Position numbers and translations under genes: made by a program
The notes under the pieces: generated by a model
Database searches by the model: none
The model's input: the letters and a program-made list of their open reading frames with translations, nothing else
What the model was told of the DNA's origin: nothing
Part shown: positions 30,206 through 38,352 of the stretch, one piece after another
How positions within the stretch are numbered: position 1 is the first letter of the stretch
Layout of the letters: every line of letters begins with the position of its first letter
From: Syntrophus sp. (in: bacteria)
GTDB taxonomy: Bacteria; Desulfobacterota; Syntrophorhabdia; Syntrophorhabdales; Syntrophorhabdaceae
DNA length: 64,000 bases
Reading direction: 5' to 3'
NCBI GenBank assembly: GCA_013824645.1
Contig: PNOF01000002.1
Coordinates: 1-64,000, forward strand

Positions 30206-30342
30206 CCCCAATATTCACTTCGGTCTCTCCCTAATGATATATGTTGTTCTTGCAACTCCATCAATATGGCTAAAAGTGCAATTTCGCCTTGAACTGGAGC
30301 TTAGAATTTGTGATAGTTCACAATTGTTTTTAGGAGGAATGA

Positions 30343-30771
30343 ATGAAGAAAGCCTTAATCACGGGGGTATTATTACCGGACAATGCCAGATTAACTGCAT
30401 TGGGAAAATTGCTTCGGAAATATAGTCTCGATGAACTGCCTCAATTAATTAATGTGCTATGGGGTAATCTCAGTTTTATAGGCCCAAGACCTCTCCTTAT
30501 GGAATATCTACCCCGATATACGCCAGAGCAGGCCCGTCGTCATGAAGCCAAACCGGGGATCACCGGCTGGGCGCAGGTAAATGGTAGAAATGCTATAAGT
30601 TGGGAGGAAAAATTCAAACTCGATGTTTGGTATGTTGACCACCAGAGTTTTTTGTTGGATATAAAAATCTTATGGATGACCCTTATAAGGGTATTGAAGA
30701 GGGAAGGGATTAGTGCAGACGGACATGCAACGATGCCGGAGTTTACCGGTTCCCGTACGAATGGTGAATAA
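30343..30771 (+). pseudogene. Chimeric ORF: gmd-like N-terminus fused in frame to sugar-transferase C-terminal half
   Basis: MKKALITGV (typical NDP-sugar dehydratase start) followed by [28 protein letters not shown] and first catalytic segment missing. Confidence 0.85.
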
Positions 30772-30890
30772 ACATGGATAAAGGCGTTATAATAATTGGT
30801 GCAGGCGGGCACGCAAAAGTAGTTATCAGTACGCTCATTGCATCGGGTATTAAAGTCAATAAAATATTTGATGATAATCCCGATAAATGG
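30370..30890 (+). repeat. Segmental duplication copy B
   Basis: Same as copy A, offset 2515, no indels. Confidence 0.95.
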
Positions 30891-31409
30891 GGGAGCTGCA
30901 TTTTTGATATTGAAATTGCCGGTCCGCTTTCTAAGGTTGATCTTCAAAGTACGGAACCGGCCCTTACTGCCATAGGAGATAATAAAGTAAGAAAAGATAT
31001 TGTGAGCCGATTCAGACACCTGCATTGGATCACTGTGGTGCATCCGAGCGCATATGTGGACCCAACGGTTTTTTTAGGAAAGGGAACGGTAGTGTTTGCA
31101 AATGCAGTGATCCAGCCGGACACATTTATCGGCGATCATTGCATAATCAATACTGGTGCAACGATAGATCATGATTGCCGGATTGGCAATCATGTTCATA
31201 TCTCGCCAGGCGTAAACCTGGCAGGGGATGTGCAATTGGAAGATGGTGTCTTTTGCGGTATCGGCAGTAAAGTAATAAACGAAATAACCATTGGTAAGTG
31301 GGCAACTGTTGGGGCAGGCGCCGTGGTGATAAATGATCTGCCCGGATACTCTCTGGCAGTTGGTGTACCTGCGAAGGTAATCGGTTATGTTGAAGACGAT
31401 AAATATTGA
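30774..31409 (+). CDS. Acetyltransferase, NeuD/PglD-like left-handed beta helix
   Basis: MDKGVIIIGAGGHAKVVISTL; INTGATIDHDCRIGNHVHISPGVNLAGDVQLEDGVFCGIGSKV. Confidence 0.93.
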   Translation: MDKGVIIIGAGGHAKVVISTLIASGIKVNKIFDDNPDKWGSCIFDIEIAGPLSKVDLQSTEPALTAIGDNKVRKDIVSRFRHLHWITVVHPSAYVDPTVFLGKGTVVFANAVIQPDTFIGDHCIINTGATIDHDCRIGNHVHISPGVNLAGDVQLEDGVFCGIGSKVINEITIGKWATVGAGAVVINDLPGYSLAVGVPAKVIGYVEDDKY

Positions 31410-31467
31410 TGTTTTAGCAAAACATGCCGGATTTCGATATGTTTTTTTGGTTTAATCAAAAGATAAC

Positions 31468-33024
31468 ATGAAGAAATATTTAGAAAATTACCTGATAAAT
31501 GGGAATCCCTGTACTATCTTGTTGTTACTTCTTATCCCTACCTTTTTTATCCGGTATTTTCTTGCAAATGCCCAGATTATTGCTCCCGATGGAGTTCTCT
31601 ATATTAAGGTTGCAAAGGATATTAGTTTAGGTAACTTTCAAAGTGTAACCGAGTACGGTTTTTTTAATCTTTACTCTTTTTTGATAGCCTTATTTCAAAC
31701 TATTTTTCGTGATTGGGAACTTTCAGGGAAAATGGTCTCCATTGTTTTCGGCTCATTGACGATTATCCCTCTCTATTGCCTTGTAAGGGGATTATTTAAT
31801 CAAAACGTAGCCATTGTGTCCGCATTATTTTATATCGTGCATCCTCGATTTGTGGAGTATTCCTCTGATGTGCTCAGGGAACCTGTATTCTGGTTTTTTT
31901 CTGTTGCCGCCTTGTGGCTGGCATGGGAAGGTATTTCCCGCAAAAAATACTTTCCATTCATTTTATCAAGCCTGGCAACTGGGTTTGCGATGTTTACCAG
32001 ACTGGAAGGCGCTTTAATTTTCTTCATTGTTATCTTGTGGATTCTGTGGTTTCTTCTTAGTGACAAAAGGAACAGAAAAAAAAGTCTTCTCTATGCGTGT
32101 ATTTTTGTTTTTTCTCTTCCTATACTGGCGTCCCCAGGGCTCATACTCTTGAAAAACAAGCTCCATAGGTGGGAAGCTGGGATTTCCATAAACAAGATCC
32201 CCGACTTAGTATATGGCAATAATCAACCATTGGAATTGGAGCCTGAGCTTCTTGGACGAGCTTCCGGTAAATTACAGGCATTTTTTGATCTTTCCACGAG
32301 ACACCGCTATGCGGCTTTTTTTATGGAAGTTTTATATAAGTTTTTTAAATCCTTCAATGCAGTTCTTTTTTTATTATTTTTGTGCGGAATATACAAGCGG
32401 CGTTTTATTCCCTATTCGCAAAACGACAAAATGGTGCTTATCTGGTTTTCTGTAGTATTTTTAGGGTCTTTTTTGTATTTAACAAAAACGTATTATTTGG
32501 GTACACGTCATGGGTTGCTCATGGTCTTCCCTGCTCTGGTATGGGCGGGCATAGGTTTTTTTGAAATAAGAGAAAGGATGAGAAAATGGTTAGATAGCAT
32601 AGGGCTATTTCAGAGATACGCTCGATTTGATACGATTTTCTTGTTTGTTCTCATATTGGTTATTTTAGTGCCCCAAACTGTTTCCTCCTACAGGTCAGAT
32701 AAAGCAGAACTCAGGAAAGCCGGAGTTGTACTGAAACGTGAGGGTTTCTCAAAAACATTGTTTATGATACAACCTTCATTGAGCAGGGTTGCATTCTATG
32801 CTGATGCTGATACTGTCCAATTACCAAAAGAAGTTGATGATAATAAGATTACGGATTTTATAGATAAATATAAAGGAGCATTATTGGTTATTGACGAACG
32901 TACTATAGATGACTATGCGCCAGGCATTCGAAAGATTATTGCCCGAAATAAGTTTGAAAAACTGATATTACCCGAGATGAATCAATATCGGGAATATTCC
33001 TTTTTGATATATAAGATCAATTGA
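31468..33024 (+). CDS. Glycosyltransferase family 39-like membrane protein
   Basis: Multiple TM helices; APDGVLYIKVAKDISLGNF, RFVEYSSDVLREPVFWFF. Confidence 0.85.
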   Translation: MKKYLENYLINGNPCTILLLLLIPTFFIRYFLANAQIIAPDGVLYIKVAKDISLGNFQSVTEYGFFNLYSFLIALFQTIFRDWELSGKMVSIVFGSLTIIPLYCLVRGLFNQNVAIVSALFYIVHPRFVEYSSDVLREPVFWFFSVAALWLAWEGISRKKYFPFILSSLATGFAMFTRLEGALIFFIVILWILWFLLSDKRNRKKSLLYACIFVFSLPILASPGLILLKNKLHRWEAGISINKIPDLVYGNNQPLELEPELLGRASGKLQAFFDLSTRHRYAAFFMEVLYKFFKSFNAVLFLLFLCGIYKRRFIPYSQNDKMVLIWFSVVFLGSFLYLTKTYYLGTRHGLLMVFPALVWAGIGFFEIRERMRKWLDSIGLFQRYARFDTIFLFVLILVILVPQTVSSYRSDKAELRKAGVVLKREGFSKTLFMIQPSLSRVAFYADADTVQLPKEVDDNKITDFIDKYKGALLVIDERTIDDYAPGIRKIIARNKFEKLILPEMNQYREYSFLIYKIN

Positions 33025-33040
33025 AGAAGATTAGATAAAT

Positions 33041-34873
33041 ATGAAACTATCCGGAAGCTGGAAAAGAACTGTTGTTATAGGCGGTGATGTGTTTTTGACC
33101 GCTTGTTCATACTGGTTTGCGTATCTTTTGCGTTTTAATTTCATTATTCCGGAGAATTACTATCAAAAACTCCTGGAGTCCATCCCGGTATTGATAGTAA
33201 TGAGGATGATCTCGTTCTATTACTTCGAGCTTTACAGCGGGATCTGGAGATATGCTTCAATAAACGATTTAGCGAGGATACTGAAAGCGGTTGCGCTCAG
33301 CTCTTTTCTTTTTGTAACATACGTGACTTTTTTCTATAGACTTGCAGATTTTCCAAGATCGGTCTATATAATCGATTGCTTTATCATCATTATCTGTATA
33401 GGCGGGTCACGTTTTTTATACAGGCTTTCCCGGGAGTTCTATTTTACAAAAGGTAAAAACGGGAAGAAAGTTCTCATAATCGGTGCTGGTGATGCGGGAG
33501 AAATGCTGCTGAGAGAAATGCGACAAAATCCGAATATTGATTACGATATTATTGGGTTTCTCGACAATGATCCTGCAAAAAAAGGGAAAAGAATACACAA
33601 TACCCCTGTTTTAGGGCTCGTTGATGAACTTGAAGGAATAGGAATGAAAGAGGTCATTAATGAAGCAATTGTCGCAATCCCATCAATTACCGGGAAGGAA
33701 ATACGTAAGATTATATATCAGTGTAATAATATGGGGATTTCCTGTAAAACTTTACCCGCAGTCAGTGACATCCTGAACGGTAAGATTACGACAAGTCAAA
33801 TTAGAGAAATACGAATAGAAGACCTTTTGGGGAGAGAACATATTGAGCTGAACAGGGAACAGATTCAAGAGTATCTTTCCGGCAAGAGGGTGCTTGTGAC
33901 AGGGGCTGCGGGCTCGATCGGTCTGGAACTTTGTCGTCAGATTATCAAAGTCGGACCCGAAAAGATCATTCTCTTTGAAAGAATCGAAAATGAGCTCTAC
34001 AATGTTGAAATGGAGTTTGCAGAAAACCTTCCTAACACCCCTTATATGTTAGTTCTTGGCGATATTCTCGATACAAACAGGCTTGAACGGGTAATGAATG
34101 AGCATAAACCCCAGGTGGTATTCCATGCTGCAGCATATAAGCATGTTCCCATTATGGAGGCCCACCCCTTGGAAGCAATAAGAAACAATATTTTTGGGAC
34201 TTTAAACGTAGCGGAGGCGTCTGTAAGGCATAATGTTGAGAAATTTGTATTAATTTCTACAGACAAAGCAGTGAAACCGGCGAATATCATGGGGGCTACA
34301 AAACGGGTTGCAGAATTGATTTGTCAGGGTATGAATCAGGAACACAAGACGAAATTTATCGCTGTCAGGTTTGGAAATGTTTTAAATAGCGCAGGCAGTG
34401 TCATCCCACTCTTTAAGAAACAAATTACAAAGGGAGGACCGGTAACGGTTACAGATCCGGAAATGACGAGGTATTTTATGAGTATACCTGAAGCCACCCA
34501 ACTTGTCATGCAGGCGGGTGCTATCGGCAAAGGCGGAGAGATTTTTGTCCTTGATATGGGTGAGCCGGTGAAGATTGTTGACCTGGCAACAGATATGATC
34601 AGGCTGATGGGTCTCCGGGTCGGTGAAGACATTGACATCACATACACTGGACTCAGACCGGGTGAAAAAATCCATGAGGAATTGGTATCCCAGGAAGAAG
34701 AAATGGAAAATACCCTTCATGAGAAAATTATGCTCGTGAAGACAACCCCTGTTGACTGGGTGAGTTTCAGGAACAAAATGGACGAGTTGCTCCAGAATAT
34801 AAATGGCTTTAGCCACGAAGAAATTAAGAAGATGCTCGCTTTATTAATTTCAGATAATAACGGAGATGTATGA
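33041..34873 (+). CDS. Membrane-bound NDP-sugar 4,6-dehydratase (CapD/WbpM/PglF-like)
   Basis: N-terminal TM helices; GKRVLVTGAAGSIGLELCRQI; VLISTDKAVKPANIMGATKRVAE; LRPGEKIHEEL. Confidence 0.95.
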   Translation: MKLSGSWKRTVVIGGDVFLTACSYWFAYLLRFNFIIPENYYQKLLESIPVLIVMRMISFYYFELYSGIWRYASINDLARILKAVALSSFLFVTYVTFFYRLADFPRSVYIIDCFIIIICIGGSRFLYRLSREFYFTKGKNGKKVLIIGAGDAGEMLLREMRQNPNIDYDIIGFLDNDPAKKGKRIHNTPVLGLVDELEGIGMKEVINEAIVAIPSITGKEIRKIIYQCNNMGISCKTLPAVSDILNGKITTSQIREIRIEDLLGREHIELNREQIQEYLSGKRVLVTGAAGSIGLELCRQIIKVGPEKIILFERIENELYNVEMEFAENLPNTPYMLVLGDILDTNRLERVMNEHKPQVVFHAAAYKHVPIMEAHPLEAIRNNIFGTLNVAEASVRHNVEKFVLISTDKAVKPANIMGATKRVAELICQGMNQEHKTKFIAVRFGNVLNSAGSVIPLFKKQITKGGPVTVTDPEMTRYFMSIPEATQLVMQAGAIGKGGEIFVLDMGEPVKIVDLATDMIRLMGLRVGEDIDITYTGLRPGEKIHEELVSQEEEMENTLHEKIMLVKTTPVDWVSFRNKMDELLQNINGFSHEEIKKMLALLISDNNGDV

Positions 34874-35463
34874 GAATAATTAACGCAGAATTTGTAAAAA
34901 GTATGGTCACCGTTGAGTTGGTCGAAACCGTTGATGTGCCGGAGATCTGTTTCATTGGCAGGTCGAATGTTGGCAAATCATCTATGATTAATAGCCTTGT
35001 AATGCGAAAGATCGCACGTACGAGTTCTACTCCTGGCGCGACGAAACTGATCAATATTTTTGATGTTTCTTGTGAATTAAAGGGAGAGAGAAAATCTGTC
35101 ATTTTTTCTGACTTTCCCGGTTTTGGTTTTTCAAAAGTATCAAGGGATGTTTCCCGAAACTGGCAGGCGATGATTGAGAACTATATTTTGAAAAATCCCA
35201 AGATAAGAACAATCATATGGCTTTTTGATATACGACGGGAGATAGATGAACTGGACAGAATGCTCATAGATTGGCTTTTTAAAAATAATCTGGAATTTTG
35301 CATGGTCCTTACGAAGTGCGATAAAGAAACACAAAGTAATATTGCGAAAAAGAAAAGGGTTTTCAAAGAGTATCTTGAAAACAGACAAGTCCTAATTTAT
35401 TCTGCAAAGACAGGAGCGGGAAAAAAGGAGCTTCTCTCCTACATGGCCGAAGCTATCGAATAA
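34870..35463 (+). CDS. engB: Ribosome biogenesis GTP-binding protein EngB/YsxC
   Basis: EICFIGRSNVGKSSMINSLVMRKIARTSSTPGATKLINIF; DFPGFGFSKVS. Confidence 0.95.
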   Translation: MRIINAEFVKSMVTVELVETVDVPEICFIGRSNVGKSSMINSLVMRKIARTSSTPGATKLINIFDVSCELKGERKSVIFSDFPGFGFSKVSRDVSRNWQAMIENYILKNPKIRTIIWLFDIRREIDELDRMLIDWLFKNNLEFCMVLTKCDKETQSNIAKKKRVFKEYLENRQVLIYSAKTGAGKKELLSYMAEAIE

Positions 35464-35505
35464 ATTTTCTTTTCCGCCCTGGCGGTGTCAATCTGCGGTC
35501 TTGCT

Positions 35506-35568
35506 TGTGCGGCGTACATAAGTACACCTCCGCACAATCCCTTGATTGCCCCGCGACTTCTCGCGGGG
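35506..35568. repeat. Intergenic inverted repeats (tgtgcgg..gtac ataa gtac..ccgcaca; ccccgcg acttct cgcgggg)
   Basis: TGTGCGG 35506-35512 / CCGCACA 35530-35536; CCCCGCG 35549-35555 / CGCGGGG 35562-35568. Confidence 0.6.
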
Positions 35569-35662
35569 TAGTTCGTTGCCTTGCCAGAACGAAAAATCCC
35601 TCCTTTCCGATTCGGAAACCAAGCGCCACTCATCCTGAGCTTCTTGATAAAAACGAATAAAA

Positions 35663-36220
35663 TTAAATACATTGCCTCAAATCATTAAGGTTAAATATTG
35701 ATTTAAATAAATAACCTTTTGATTCAATTGCTTCTTTTCCTCCGTCAAGCCTATCAAGCAGCGCAATAACCCCTACCACGTTATACCCTTCCTTTTCTGT
35801 AACCTCGATTGCTTTTAGTGATGATCCTCCTGTGGTGACGACATCTTCGAGGATTACTACCTTCATTTCCTTCTTCAGATTTTTCGCTCCTTCAATCCAA
35901 AGATTTTTCCCATGTCCCTTTGGTTCTTTTCTGATAAAGAATCCTGCCAGATTATCTTTCAAAGCATATGAATTGAGGATGACGGCACAGACGAGAGGAT
36001 CTGCTCCGACACTGACCCCGCCTACGGCGTCTATGCCGGGTATCTCACGGACCATCTTATACATTATGCTGCCAGTAAGATACATGCCTTCAGGATTGAG
36101 GGCAGTTTCTCTGGCATCGATGTAGAAAGTACTTGTTTTGCCGCTTTTTAAAAGAAACTCTCCTTCTTCATAGGAAAGCCTTTTCAGTATCTTCAAAAGT
36201 GTTTCTCGTTCGTCTGTCAT
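35663..36220 (-). CDS. pyrE: Orotate phosphoribosyltransferase
   Basis: KVVILEDVVTTGGSSLKAIEVTEKEGYNVVGVIALLDRLDGG PRPP motif. Confidence 0.95.
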   Translation of the reverse strand: MTDERETLLKILKRLSYEEGEFLLKSGKTSTFYIDARETALNPEGMYLTGSIMYKMVREIPGIDAVGGVSVGADPLVCAVILNSYALKDNLAGFFIRKEPKGHGKNLWIEGAKNLKKEMKVVILEDVVTTGGSSLKAIEVTEKEGYNVVGVIALLDRLDGGKEAIESKGYLFKSIFNLNDLRQCI

Positions 36221-37605
36221 TTTTCACCTCTCGAAAATAGTTCCATCTGACCAAGTTCCATTCCCCATGGAAATTTTGATGGATATGTACCGGAAAAGCA
36301 TGCATCGCAGTATTCGTAGTTGCCGTTACCGAGGGCAGCTTTCATACTTTCAATACTCAGATATTGCAATGTGTTGGATCCTAAGTATTTGTTTATTTCC
36401 TGGATAGTATGGGAAGACGCAATAAGCTCAGACCGCGAAGGGGTATCGATGCCGTAAAAGCAGGGATATGCTGTGGGGGGTGAACTGACCCGGAAATGGA
36501 TTTCCTTTGCACCGTATTGTCGGAGCATCTTAATGATCTTCCTGCCTGTTGTTGCCCTTACGATGGAGTCATCAATAACGACGATCCTTTTGCCTTTGAC
36601 GATGTCGCGCATGGCGTTAAGCTTCAATTTAACGCCGAAATGGCGTATGGAGTCTTTTGGTTCAATAAATGTCCTTCCCACGTAATGATTTCTGATGAGG
36701 CCCAGTTCAAAGGGGATGCCGGTTTCCTGTGAATATCCGAGAGCAGCCCCGATACCGGAGTCAGGTATGGGAATCACCATATCGGCATCAACAAATGTGT
36801 CCCGCGCAAGTTGCCGGCCCAGATCTTTCCTGACGCTGTAAACGGTCTTGCCGAACATATAGCTGTCCGGCCGCGCGAAATAGATATATTCAAATATGCA
36901 GTATTTTCGCTCCTTTTTCTTAAAAGGTGTATATGATTTTATGCCTTTTTCGTTGATGAGCAGGATTTCACCGGGCTCAATCTCTCGCAGGTATTTTGCG
37001 CCAACAAGGTCAAAAGCACATGTCTCACTGGAGACAATGTAAGAATCTTTTAGTTTCCCAAGGACAAGCGGTCTGAAACCGAGAGGATCACGGGCTGCAA
37101 TAAGTTCTTTATTGGTAAGAATGACCATGGAATATGAGCCCTCAACCCTGTGCAGGGCGCTGATGAGGCGTTCTACCGTTGAGTCTTCATGGGAAAGGGC
37201 GATGAGATGGATAATGACTTCTGTGTCGGAGGTGGACTGGAATATTGAGCCGTAATTCTGGAGTTCCTCCTGAATAATCCTCGCATTGGTAAGGTTACCG
37301 TTATGAGCAATGGCGAGATTTCCTTTCGCGTATTCCACGACGAGCGGCTGTGCATTGCCGAGATTGCTTGAACCGGAAGTCGAATACCGCACATGTCCGA
37401 TGGCAGAGCCGCCCTCAAGTTTTGCCAGGACATTTGCACGAAATATATCGGATACGAGCCCCATTTCCCGATGAGATTTCATTGTATAGTCGTCGGTGCT
37501 CGCAATACCGGCGCTTTCCTGTCCTCTATGCTGAAGGGCGTGAAGTCCCAGATAAGTCATATTTGCCGCGTCTTTATGATTAAAAACTCCGAATATCCCG
37601 CACAT
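36217..37605 (-). CDS. purF: Amidophosphoribosyltransferase
   Basis: MCGIFGVFNHKDAANMTYLGLHALQHRGQESAGI; IVVIDDSIVRATTGRKIIKMLRQYGAKEIHFRVSSPP. Confidence 0.97.
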   Translation of the reverse strand: MCGIFGVFNHKDAANMTYLGLHALQHRGQESAGIASTDDYTMKSHREMGLVSDIFRANVLAKLEGGSAIGHVRYSTSGSSNLGNAQPLVVEYAKGNLAIAHNGNLTNARIIQEELQNYGSIFQSTSDTEVIIHLIALSHEDSTVERLISALHRVEGSYSMVILTNKELIAARDPLGFRPLVLGKLKDSYIVSSETCAFDLVGAKYLREIEPGEILLINEKGIKSYTPFKKKERKYCIFEYIYFARPDSYMFGKTVYSVRKDLGRQLARDTFVDADMVIPIPDSGIGAALGYSQETGIPFELGLIRNHYVGRTFIEPKDSIRHFGVKLKLNAMRDIVKGKRIVVIDDSIVRATTGRKIIKMLRQYGAKEIHFRVSSPPTAYPCFYGIDTPSRSELIASSHTIQEINKYLGSNTLQYLSIESMKAALGNGNYEYCDACFSGTYPSKFPWGMELGQMELFSRGEK

Positions 37606-38157
37606 TTATTGAGTACCTCGTTCTTGTTTTTGCATTTCATCGATGAAATAACTGATAATGTCCTCGTCAATGAGGCAAAAGATAATCTCTTTCAGGGTTG
37701 TTGTGTTCTCTGTAATGAATTTGAAGGTTTCTTCGACAATAATATGGGCGCACTGATTCTTGGGGAACCCGAATGTCCCGGCGCTTATGGCAGGGAAGGC
37801 GATAGACTTGAATGCCCTTGATGTGGCCATATTTAAAACGTTTTTCATGGCGCTTCGTAGTTTGTTCTCTTCATCGCCTTCACCGAAGCGGGGCCCAACA
37901 GCATGAATAATGTAGGGTGCTTTTAATTGTCCACCTGAAGTGATTGCGCATTTTCCTACAGGCACATACCCTATGGCATCACTTTCTTTCTGGATGATGG
38001 GACCACCTTTTCTCGCGATGGCACCCGCAACGCCTCCACCGTGCTGGAGAGAGGAATTGGCCGCATTAACAATAGCGTCAGTCTTCATTTCCGTAATATC
38101 GCCTATTATGATGTTGATCTCTGTGTCTTTGAGAAAGGTTGTTTTCAACTTTTGCAT
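37606..38157 (-). CDS. Macro-domain protein (ADP-ribose/O-acetyl-ADP-ribose hydrolase-like)
   Basis: INIIIGDITEMKTDAIVNAANSSLQHGGGVAGAIARKGG; IAFPAISAGTFGFPKNQCA. Confidence 0.93.
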   Translation of the reverse strand: MQKLKTTFLKDTEINIIIGDITEMKTDAIVNAANSSLQHGGGVAGAIARKGGPIIQKESDAIGYVPVGKCAITSGGQLKAPYIIHAVGPRFGEGDEENKLRSAMKNVLNMATSRAFKSIAFPAISAGTFGFPKNQCAHIIVEETFKFITENTTTLKEIIFCLIDEDIISYFIDEMQKQERGTQ

Positions 38158-38352
38158 GGTCTCGAATGATCTAAGATTTAAGTTAATACGGCAGTCATAG
38201 GTTTTCCAGTCATGGTCTATCCGGGATGTCGGGAAACAGCGAATAGGAAATAAAAGCGTCTTTTCATGTTCTCTAGTCACGGGTTGTGTATCATTGCCAT
38301 TTAAAAGGATGCTTTAATATTGTAATATAAAAAATGAAAATGGGAAAGAGAA

